38,669 bases of DNA, taken from positions 1-38,669 of the IMG/VR virus record IMGVR_UViG_3300030090_006472; one strand, 5' to 3'. Numbering within the stretch: the first letter of the stretch is position 1; every line of letters begins with the position of its first letter. This DNA comes from a virus. Of this stretch, positions 31,130-38,669 are shown one piece after another. Position numbers and translations under genes: made by a program. The notes beneath the pieces were generated by a model. It saw nothing but the letters and a program-made list of their open reading frames with translations, was not told where the DNA came from and ran no database searches.

Positions 31130-34102
31130 GTGCCAGAAATTTATGGTTCAAGTAGAATAAGAAATGTCAGTGGGATATCTACGCTAGTAGGTCCCACTGG
31201 TTCTACTGGCCCGGCCGGACCTACGGGTTCGACTGGTGCAACTGGAACTACTGGTGCAGGTGGAACTTTTGGTGTAGGTATATTCTCTGGTTTAACTGGC
31301 GCATCGGGTGGTGATGGTGTTCGATTCTTTCGTGAAGGTGAATATGGCGGAGACTTTATAACATTTTATCTCACTGACGGAACCACACTGGGAATTAGTG
31401 GCGCAAGGGGTGCAACTGGAGAAGCAGGTGATGATTTTATCATATCAAATACAATAACCGATGCAGGTTATGGTGGGGTATTTGATTACAAGAATGGAAT
31501 TACAGCATATTTCAGAAACTTAACGGTTAGTGGAAGAGATATAGAAATAGAGTCAAATGATTATAGTGTTCTATTAAGAGGTATAACATACGATAGTGGA
31601 ATCTTAGGAAACACTGGAGAACTTCTGTATCAGTTTGATGGATTATCAGCACAGGGTGCCAAGAACACATATTGGGACAATGCAAACAATAATCTTCTTG
31701 CAAGAATATTAGTTCACAAAGAGGCAGATGATAGTAACAATTTAACCGAGTCGGGGACTAATTACTCAACAGTTGTTTCACCAAGTAAACTTGAAGGTGA
31801 TGTTGTTCCATTTACATATCATTCTGAAACTGTAGAAAATATTGATGATCCTGATCCTAGTCAATTAGAAAAACCATTTGAAGGTTTTAGTTCAGTTAGT
31901 GGTTTACATTTAGGAAAGACGGCAGATGATGCTGGTGTAGAATATGATTGGGTTTATACTTTCCCAGGTCTGACATTTAGTGAAGGAATAACCGCTGCAA
32001 TTATTGGTTCTTGTTGTTATTGTGAAGATAAAGGCACAAACGATCAAGATGCACCGAATTGTATTGATTATGTTACAAAACAATATTGTTCTAATGTCGG
32101 TGGAGTCTTCGATGGTGTGCATACTTGCATCGAAAGACCAGAAGGACCTAATTGCTATGTTGATGGTGCTTGTTGTCTGTTTTCGGAAGAAGGAAGAACA
32201 TGTGTTCAAACTGTTGCAGAAAAATGTGAAAGGTTTGGTGGATTCTTTATTCCAGATTTGACATGCGATGAACTTGAAGTGTTAGGAGACGAAGACAATC
32301 CCATCGGTTGTCCAAATCCATGTAGAGTTGATGGTGCATGTTGCATTAATAATGTTTGTTTTGAAATGACAGAATATGAGTGTTCTTTAAATCCAAATGG
32401 TAGTTGGATACCAGATAGAACATGTGCAGAAGTTAACTGTTGTACCGAGGCACAGTTTGGTGCTTGTTGTTTAGATGAAGTCTGCTATAATACGACTCCT
32501 CTTGATTGCACAACATACAAATCTACAGATGGCTCTACAGGAATATACTGGGGACTTGGTTCAAAATGTGCAGGTCCGTTTGAGGAATCTAGATACTACG
32601 CATATGATTGTACAAATTCAAATGGAGAACTTGTAGGAAGATTGGATGAAAACGGATTGTGTGCTGATGGAAATCCTCCACCATGCACATCAGAATGTTT
32701 GGGTTGGACTCAGATAGTTCAAGACGAATGTGTAAATGAAGATGGTGTAGAAAACATTTGTAAGTGTCTTGAAGATGTTGGTGGACCATATCAATGTGAT
32801 TGTGATTGTAATGCATGTGGAGGTAGTGAGGAAGATGAACAATCTTGTGGTTCAATAAAACTTGCAGATGGTAGTTGTTGGGAATGCTGTTGCAGTTCAG
32901 ACAACTTACCAACAACCACCACTACTACGGCTGCACCAGTATCAGGTTCTTGTTGCTACTATGACCACATTCTTCGGGAATGGAACTGTGTTCCTGAAGG
33001 ATTCCAATTCGGTGAAGATTCACAACCTGTTGATGCATTCTATTGTCTTTCAGATTGGTCTGTGAATGAAAATGGTGATTATGTAGATCCACCAGATGGT
33101 TTAGATGGAACATGGAATGAAACTCCATGCAACGAAAGTTGTGATGAAGTTTATAGGTCGGGTGTGTGTTGTAAATTATTCCCAGGTTTTAATTTTGGTT
33201 ACGAATGTACAGAAACCGAAAATGAATTTTTATGTAACGAAGATGACATATTCTTAAATGATTGTGAAGAGTGTGCCGCCTTCGCGGATAGTATTGATTG
33301 GGATGGGGCTGGTTATGGTAATGGATGGAATTGGGATCGTAACGAGGCATGTTGTCCTGCTCAAATTTATAGAACAAGAGAGTGGTATCCCGGAAATTCT
33401 CAATTCGAGGGAGACGCGAGTGTTCGATGTCCTGATGGTTCTTTCCCATATCCCGGAAGTCCTTGTAAGAAATGTGTGAGGGATGATAGAGTATGTCCTT
33501 GTTGGAAACTCAAATGGAATGAAGATGGAAACTTCGATAGAGCAGATGAATGCGGATGCAGGTTATATGCAATTCCTCGACAACTCATGGTTGTAGCCAG
33601 TGCCTGGCAGCAGGCCCATCAGTGTCCAATCTATGGAGAAGATCCTCTCTGTAATTATGATGACAGTGTGTTTGATTGGTGGCATATGCAACACGAGTGT
33701 AAATTCTGTTTTGGTTGGTTTGGTACTTATGGGGGTGGTGGTATTGACTTTGATAATGTAGATGAAGGTATAGCAGGACCATTCTGTCAAATGGGTTCAG
33801 GAAATCGTGAAATTTGCGAATCAGATGCTCTTTGGGCAGTTGCAGAAAGAAGAAGACTTAAAAATATCTGTGAAGAACTGTATACCTCAATAGAATATAG
33901 TAGGTACAGATGTTGTGATTATGCAAGTGGAATTGACGAAAATTGTGATGGTTGTGGTTGGTGGCCTGGTGGAGCATTAGCGGGAACTGGTTCTGGTGGA
34001 GGAGGTTGCATGTTCGAGGGAGAACCTCTACCAAATGAAACATGTTGCACAACATATCAAATACCACCAGTGGAAGATCCTTGTGAAGAGTGGCAACCTT
34101 GA
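31130..34102 (+). CDS. Collagen-like fibre with Cys-rich modules, first of a tandem pair
   Basis: 990 residues. Start is GTG at 31130, supported by the ribosome site GCGGAGGA and by the identical N-terminus of the next gene, which uses ATG. Residues 19-45 are collagen-like (VGPTGSTGPAGPTGSTGATG). About 45-200 are a shaft domain shared almost word for word with the next gene. From about 293, at least seven CC-type Cys modules follow (GSCC, GACC x3, GSCC, GVCC, EACC), broken by a Thr-rich linker at about 592 (PTTTTTTAAP). The C-terminus is Cys- and Gly-rich. Cys content suggests many disulfides once exposed to oxygen; binding target unknown. Confidence 0.75.
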   Translation: MPEIYGSSRIRNVSGISTLVGPTGSTGPAGPTGSTGATGTTGAGGTFGVGIFSGLTGASGGDGVRFFREGEYGGDFITFYLTDGTTLGISGARGATGEAGDDFIISNTITDAGYGGVFDYKNGITAYFRNLTVSGRDIEIESNDYSVLLRGITYDSGILGNTGELLYQFDGLSAQGAKNTYWDNANNNLLARILVHKEADDSNNLTESGTNYSTVVSPSKLEGDVVPFTYHSETVENIDDPDPSQLEKPFEGFSSVSGLHLGKTADDAGVEYDWVYTFPGLTFSEGITAAIIGSCCYCEDKGTNDQDAPNCIDYVTKQYCSNVGGVFDGVHTCIERPEGPNCYVDGACCLFSEEGRTCVQTVAEKCERFGGFFIPDLTCDELEVLGDEDNPIGCPNPCRVDGACCINNVCFEMTEYECSLNPNGSWIPDRTCAEVNCCTEAQFGACCLDEVCYNTTPLDCTTYKSTDGSTGIYWGLGSKCAGPFEESRYYAYDCTNSNGELVGRLDENGLCADGNPPPCTSECLGWTQIVQDECVNEDGVENICKCLEDVGGPYQCDCDCNACGGSEEDEQSCGSIKLADGSCWECCCSSDNLPTTTTTTAAPVSGSCCYYDHILREWNCVPEGFQFGEDSQPVDAFYCLSDWSVNENGDYVDPPDGLDGTWNETPCNESCDEVYRSGVCCKLFPGFNFGYECTETENEFLCNEDDIFLNDCEECAAFADSIDWDGAGYGNGWNWDRNEACCPAQIYRTREWYPGNSQFEGDASVRCPDGSFPYPGSPCKKCVRDDRVCPCWKLKWNEDGNFDRADECGCRLYAIPRQLMVVASAWQQAHQCPIYGEDPLCNYDDSVFDWWHMQHECKFCFGWFGTYGGGGIDFDNVDEGIAGPFCQMGSGNREICESDALWAVAERRRLKNICEELYTSIEYSRYRCCDYASGIDENCDGCGWWPGGALAGTGSGGGGCMFEGEPLPNETCCTTYQIPPVEDPCEEWQP

Positions 34103-34108
34103 TAAATA
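34101..34108 (+). promoter_or_regulatory. Possible late promoter variant GATAAATA
   Basis: GATAAATA, one base from the TATAAATA consensus, overlapping the upstream stop codon and 16 bases before the ATG of the next fibre gene. Confidence 0.35.
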
Positions 34109-34124
34109 ATCAAAAGGAAATGTA

Positions 34125-37100
34125 ATGCCAGAAATTTATGGTTCAAGTAGAATAAGAAATGTCAGTGGGATATCTACGATAGTAGGCCCCACTGGTTCTA
34201 CTGGTCCCGCTGGTGCTACAGGTGCAACTGGTGGGACCGGTTCTACTGGTGCAGGTGGAACTTTTGGTGTAGGAATCTTTTCTGGACTTACTGGTGCTTC
34301 AGGTGGCGATGGTGTTCGATTCTTTCGTGAAGGTGAATATGGCGGAGACTTTATAACATTCTATCTTACCGATGGAACAACATTAGGAATTAGTGGCGCA
34401 AGAGGTTCTACAGGAGAAGCATCAAATGATGTTTATCAAATATCAAATACAATAACCGATGCAGGGTATGGTGGAGTATTTGATTTTAAGAATGGAATCA
34501 CTGCACATTTTAGAAATCTAACAGTCAGTGGCAGAGATATAGAAATAAATGCAAATGACTATAGTATTTTACTAAGAGGTGTTACTTATGATACTGGAAT
34601 CTTAGGAAACACTGGAGAACTTCTATATCAATTCGATGGACTATCGGCACATGGTGCCAAGAACACATATTGGGACAATGCAAACAATAATCTTCTTGCA
34701 AGAATATTAGTCCATAGAGAAGCAGATGATAGTAACACTCTACTTAAATTACCAACAAACGAACAAACGATAGTAAGAAAAGATTCGCCTGGTGCATCTG
34801 TTGCTTTTGAACATATGTTTAAAACATCTTCAAATCGAGCGGATGAAACAGATAACATGGATGCAAACATAGTTGGTATTCATTTAGGAAAGACAGCAGA
34901 ATCTGGAACTGATGTAGAATATAATTGGATTTATCATTTTCCTGGTTCAACATTTGGTAGTATTATAACACCATCAACATTGGGTTCATGTTGTTTCTGT
35001 GAAGACAAAGACGACCCTTATGCACCAGATTCTCCGGGATGTATTGATTATGTCACTGAGGCATATTGTTCTAGTATCGGTGGTAAATTCTCAACAGAAA
35101 CTTGTTTGAATAGACCAGAAGGTCCTAGTTGCTTATCTCAAGGTGCTTGTTGTATAAATGATATTTGTGTTGCATCATCTGAGGAAAAGTGTGTCGATGT
35201 TTATGGTGGATTCTTTGTTCCAGATTTAACCTGTGATGAACTTGAATTATTAGGTGATGAAGATAATCCTATTGGATGTCCGAATCCCTGTGCAGACAGA
35301 GGTTCTTGTTGTATCAATAATATTTGTTATGATTTAACAGAATATGAATGTTCATTACAACCAAATGGACTCTTCTTTCCAACTCCATGTTCAATTACAA
35401 ATTGTTGTCTAGAAGGTCATGTTGGTGCCTGTTGTATGGGTGAAGTTTGTTATGAAACCACCCCACTGACATGTTCAAATATGGGTGGAGTATTCTGGGG
35501 AATCGGTTCTGCATGTAGTGGACCTTACGGTGCATGGAAAGACAACCCAAATTATGTTGAAGGAAGATATGCTCCATATGAATGTGTTTTAGAAGACGGA
35601 ACCATAGGTGGTATTTTAAATGGTGGAAATTGTCCAGATGGAAATCCTCCACCATGTACATCAGAATGCATAGGATGGACTCAGGTAATATCAGACGAAT
35701 GTGGTGAAAATATATGTGCATGTGAATATGGTGGTTTAACTTGTCCTTGTGAAGATGCAACTGATGAATATGGTTGTAACATATGTGGTAGTAACACAGA
35801 GTCTTGTGGTGGCATAGTTCTTACAGATGGTAGTTGTTGGGAATGTTGCTGTGATTCATCAGATGCCACAACAACCACAACAACTGAGGCTCCAGATGAC
35901 ACCACTACTACTCAAGCACCATATGGATATTGTTGCGAACAGGGAGAAGGTGATTTCGGGAATGGGTGTTTATATTACGACGAAAATGGAGAGGTAAAAG
36001 GAAACTGCCTGTGGAGATGTTACTTGGGTATAGCGTGTGGGTGTGCATACCAGTTCGATGGAGAAGGTTATAACAATGCATGTAATGCCTCTCCAGGGTG
36101 TACTACTTATCAGGGATACCGTTGCACTTCCGTGTGGATTGACTTATTGAATCTGGTTGATTCAGGCCAAATGACATCGCAAGAGGCCGAGGACATATTC
36201 TTAACTGAGGAACCTTATGCTACTCAATGTGAAGGTTACTATGATCCGGGGATGATATACGACTCTTCACTGACAGATGGTTCTACTACACCCCTGAACC
36301 CTAGATATTCGTTTAGAATATTCGATTTTGTTGATGACATCCGCGTCCCAACATGTATGGTAGGACACACACCGGGTGTGACATGGTATGATCATTGTGT
36401 TGAAGCCGCTGGTGGAGATTATTTCCCATGTAACAATAATCTCCCAGGCACTCCAATGGACTGTCCCCAAGAATCTTGGATGGACGGAAATCCATGTATA
36501 AATCCTGATTGTTGTCCAATTGAACCAGAGGAACCACCGTTCCCCGGCGCACCCGATGGAGGAACTCGTCAAGTAAATGAACCACTCATGCAACGGCCCG
36601 GCTACCTCACCGGCGACGAAGCCCGAAGAAGTAGTTCTCCTCGTGGGGGAGGAGCATCATGTTTACTTACATTAGAAGCAGATTGCATTGGTACTTGGTA
36701 TGAGGATTATAATGACTGTCAAACTAATTGCATAAGTCTAGACAATGCTTGTTGTCACCAAGAATCAGGAAATTGTTATCATGTAGATACTTGCGGTGAT
36801 TGTCCTGAAGGAAACGAATGCACACCCAATGAAACCTGCATGGATGTAGGATGTGGTGGTGACGGTCAAGGGTGTACATCTGATGATGATTGTATAGACA
36901 ATTATTGTTGTGACCCAAATCTAGAAGTATGTTTACCATGTGGGTGGCAAGATGATTGTTGCACAAATCCTGATATTTGTCCAGAAGGTTGGGAATGTAA
37001 TACAAGTATGTGTGCTTGTATTCAAACTGGTGGCCCAGGCGATCCCGATGATGACAGTGGTGGTGGTCCAGGTCCCGACGAGGGAACGATAGGTGAAGGA

Positions 37101-37430
37101 GTTTGGTGTTGTAATGGTGGAATGCTCGGTGGTAGTGGATGTGATTGTGCATCATGGCCAACCAACTTCTGTTGTGTTTATGTTCCGATTGATTTAAATC
37201 CAGAGTGTATTGGATATGATTCTGGACCTCATGGGACTGAAGAGGAATGTTATCAATCATGTTGTGGTTTTGAAACTGAAGGAGCAACTTGGAATGGGCC
37301 TCGTCCGTGTGAGAAAGAAACAGATTGTAATGGAGAACAATGTTGTTGTGCCGGATACTGTACTAATTGTATTCAAGATGCAAATGATCCCGCGGGCGGT
37401 TGGATATGTCCTCCGAAGTTTTATGGATAG
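34125..37430 (+). CDS. Collagen-like fibre with Cys-rich modules, second of a tandem pair
   Basis: 1101 residues, paralogue of the gene before. The start and first 40 codons are nearly the same even at DNA level (bases 34126-34176 match 31131-31181), and the shaft (about 45-205) stays highly similar; the sequences then diverge. From about 287, CC-type modules follow (GSCC, GACC, GSCC, GACC), then two Thr/Pro linkers near 580-605 (TTTTTTEAPDDTTTTQAP) and a second Cys-rich part with 'ACC' and 'CCNGG' units unlike those of the first copy. An Arg-containing break (GEARRSSSPRGGG, near 825) separates them. It is preceded by a weak late-promoter-like box and ribosome site AAAGGAAA. Probably a distinct receptor-binding fibre from duplication and tip divergence. 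Confidence 0.75.
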   Translation: MPEIYGSSRIRNVSGISTIVGPTGSTGPAGATGATGGTGSTGAGGTFGVGIFSGLTGASGGDGVRFFREGEYGGDFITFYLTDGTTLGISGARGSTGEASNDVYQISNTITDAGYGGVFDFKNGITAHFRNLTVSGRDIEINANDYSILLRGVTYDTGILGNTGELLYQFDGLSAHGAKNTYWDNANNNLLARILVHREADDSNTLLKLPTNEQTIVRKDSPGASVAFEHMFKTSSNRADETDNMDANIVGIHLGKTAESGTDVEYNWIYHFPGSTFGSIITPSTLGSCCFCEDKDDPYAPDSPGCIDYVTEAYCSSIGGKFSTETCLNRPEGPSCLSQGACCINDICVASSEEKCVDVYGGFFVPDLTCDELELLGDEDNPIGCPNPCADRGSCCINNICYDLTEYECSLQPNGLFFPTPCSITNCCLEGHVGACCMGEVCYETTPLTCSNMGGVFWGIGSACSGPYGAWKDNPNYVEGRYAPYECVLEDGTIGGILNGGNCPDGNPPPCTSECIGWTQVISDECGENICACEYGGLTCPCEDATDEYGCNICGSNTESCGGIVLTDGSCWECCCDSSDATTTTTTEAPDDTTTTQAPYGYCCEQGEGDFGNGCLYYDENGEVKGNCLWRCYLGIACGCAYQFDGEGYNNACNASPGCTTYQGYRCTSVWIDLLNLVDSGQMTSQEAEDIFLTEEPYATQCEGYYDPGMIYDSSLTDGSTTPLNPRYSFRIFDFVDDIRVPTCMVGHTPGVTWYDHCVEAAGGDYFPCNNNLPGTPMDCPQESWMDGNPCINPDCCPIEPEEPPFPGAPDGGTRQVNEPLMQRPGYLTGDEARRSSSPRGGGASCLLTLEADCIGTWYEDYNDCQTNCISLDNACCHQESGNCYHVDTCGDCPEGNECTPNETCMDVGCGGDGQGCTSDDDCIDNYCCDPNLEVCLPCGWQDDCCTNPDICPEGWECNTSMCACIQTGGPGDPDDDSGGGPGPDEGTIGEGVWCCNGGMLGGSGCDCASWPTNFCCVYVPIDLNPECIGYDSGPHGTEEECYQSCCGFETEGATWNGPRPCEKETDCNGEQCCCAGYCTNCIQDANDPAGGWICPPKFYG

Positions 37431-37432
37431 TG

Positions 37433-37440
37433 TATAAATA
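37433..37440 (+). promoter_or_regulatory. T4-type late promoter TATAAATA
   Basis: Exact TATAAATA in the 34-base gap before the last gene, 24 bases before its ATG. It overlaps nothing coding. Confidence 0.75.
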
Positions 37441-37464
37441 GTGTAGCAGAAGGAACACAAAAAT

Positions 37465-38669
37465 ATGCCAGTATTAGGAAGCAGTGCAATCCATCCTTTA
37501 CCAGCAGTCGGACCTCAAGGTCCGACCGGGGTAACTGGTCCACTAGGCCCGATGGGTAATCGTGGTGCAACTGGTGCGACTGGATTCACTGGCCCTACTG
37601 GAACCTATGTAAAAGAGAGTTTATTCTATAAAGATGGTGCTGATGATCCAAATTTATACTTAGTACTATCAGACGATACCGAAATTAAAATTCAAGGACT
37701 TCGTGGTAACACAGGGGATGTGGGGGACGCTGACGGGTTAAGTGCGAGTGATGGACACGGAATATTTAAAGAAATAGTAGATGGACTTACCTTCTGGTTC
37801 AAAGGAATAACTGCCGAAGGAAACTTGATTGTTTATCAAAGAGTTGGTGAAGATGCAGAGTTCAGAGAAGTTCTCGGAGTAAGTGGAGATAAATTATATC
37901 AAGAAGGTCTGACTGGACCTAACTTAGAGAACTATCGATTCCTATATTTGTCAACACCTTATACCGCAGAGGCATCAGGACTTACTTATGACTATCAAGA
38001 TTCATCGATGGTGTTTGGTCATGGTAGAACTGGCAACAGATGGACACTTGATACAGAAGAAAATGTAGTACATGTTCCTGAAGTTTTAATAGATGAAACA
38101 GTAAACATATATGGTCATGAATGGACACATGGTCCCCAAGCAGGTCAAGGTGTTGGTATTCAGTTGGCTGTTACCGCTGGTTCTGTTTTCGATGTTCAGA
38201 CTCCAATTGGTATTGCAGGATTTACTGGTGATTTTGTAGAGAAAGATGAAGTTTTTAATTTCACAATGATTATTCGAGGAAATTCTATATGGGAATGGCC
38301 TAGCAATGTTTTAATAGACAAAAATGATAGGTACTTTACCTGCGGTACGGATATCATGAATTTATGGACCAAGAACGGCGGGAAAACTTGGTATGCTACC
38401 ATGACCTCAAGAGGTTATGAAGTTACTGGGTGTGAGTCTGTTTATGGTTTGGGTTCTTGTTGTTGGATTGATGATGCTCAACAGGAAAGATGTCAAGACT
38501 TAATATCAGAATCAGATTGTCAATTAAAGAACAATTCATTCTGGAACCCGCTATCAACTTGTGCGGATAACTGCGGTCAACTTGGAGATGGAGTGTGTTG
38601 TAGTGCAGGTGGTAACTGGGGATTGTGGCCAGATGAAGCACTATGCAATAACAATGTTGGTCCAGTAGA
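37465..38669 (+). CDS. Collagen-like fibre with Cys-rich modules, truncated by the window end
   Basis: At least 401 residues, open to the last base; the stop lies outside. The start at 37465 follows AGAAGGAACA. Residues 12-48 are collagen-like (VGPQGPTGVTGPLGPMG). The shaft with LRGNTGDVGD, 'GHGIFKEIVDGLTFWFKGIT' and 'GVSGDKLYQEG' parallels the shaft of the two preceding genes, so it is a third, more distant relative. From about residue 331, 'GSCCWIDDAQQERCQDLI' and 'GVCCSAGGNW' start the same Cys-rich module series, cut off by the end of the window. Late promoter TATAAATA upstream. Confidence 0.75.
   Translation, partial: MPVLGSSAIHPLPAVGPQGPTGVTGPLGPMGNRGATGATGFTGPTGTYVKESLFYKDGADDPNLYLVLSDDTEIKIQGLRGNTGDVGDADGLSASDGHGIFKEIVDGLTFWFKGITAEGNLIVYQRVGEDAEFREVLGVSGDKLYQEGLTGPNLENYRFLYLSTPYTAEASGLTYDYQDSSMVFGHGRTGNRWTLDTEENVVHVPEVLIDETVNIYGHEWTHGPQAGQGVGIQLAVTAGSVFDVQTPIGIAGFTGDFVEKDEVFNFTMIIRGNSIWEWPSNVLIDKNDRYFTCGTDIMNLWTKNGGKTWYATMTSRGYEVTGCESVYGLGSCCWIDDAQQERCQDLISESDCQLKNNSFWNPLSTCADNCGQLGDGVCCSAGGNWGLWPDEALCNNNVGPV

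Noticed and set aside
36724-37287. Minus-strand open frame of 187 codons rich in His, Asn and Leu
   Set aside because: Antisense to the Cys-rich end of a fibre gene; composition is the mirror of Cys/Gly/Asp codons and no start signal is present.

Overview
The window is one stretch of a T4-like (tailed, contractile-tail) phage genome of marine type. The evidence is a set of recognisable T4 homologues (gp33, gp32, gp4, gp26, a gp54/gp19-type tube protein, gp48, gp53, gp25, gp6, gp7-like, gp8-like), exact T4-type late promoters (TATAAATA) on both strands, and three tRNA genes for A-ending codons that suit the AT-rich coding. The cysteine-free gp32 and the baseplate gene order look like cyanophage/pelagic T4-likes more than T4 itself. 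The host cannot be told from this window: no photosynthesis or other host-marker gene is present.

Layout. (1) 1-1079: a truncated tRNA-Arg, a small deaminase, two small genes (one membrane protein), then tRNA-Leu and tRNA-Ile packed head to tail. (2) 5396-1080, minus strand: a two-gene structural operon. Its second gene is a 953-residue protein combining Cys-rich modules, a cupredoxin-like domain and an invertebrate-type (i-type, destabilase) lysozyme domain. (3) 5506-6771, plus strand: a gp33-gp32 island with its own promoters, a leader with two hairpins and a strong bidirectional terminator. (4) 10016-6770, minus strand: gp4 head-completion nuclease, a tail-tube-type protein, gp26, a gp51/gpT-like extension that can only be reached intact by a -1 ribosomal frameshift (slippery T TTT TTC followed by an 11-bp hairpin), and a tape-measure-like protein. 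(5) 10062-24048, plus strand: the baseplate cluster (gp48, gp53, hub proteins, a large Cys-rich protein with (PPD)13, gp25, gp6, gp7-like, gp8-like, a tail-fibre attachment-type protein). (6) 24078-38669, plus strand: six large fibre/adhesin genes. Four begin with collagen-like Gly-X-Thr repeats and carry Cys-rich 'GACC' modules; the last runs off the window.

Together the genes build the head-completion, tail and host-recognition apparatus late in infection, under gp33-assisted late transcription, with gp32 serving replication. The most striking point is that the virion proteins share an extracellular-matrix-like toolkit: collagen-like stems, repeated disulfide-type modules, Thr/Pro mucin-like linkers, a C-type-lectin/DUF1566-like tip, a cupredoxin and an animal-type lysozyme. 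The other strong signal is the programmed frameshift in the T4-type gp26 gene, which reproduces the lambda G/GT arrangement (tube, chaperone with frameshift, tape measure).

Coding density is very high. No stretch longer than 300 bases lacks a gene; the longest gaps (5397-5505 and 5734-5842) hold promoters and leader hairpins.
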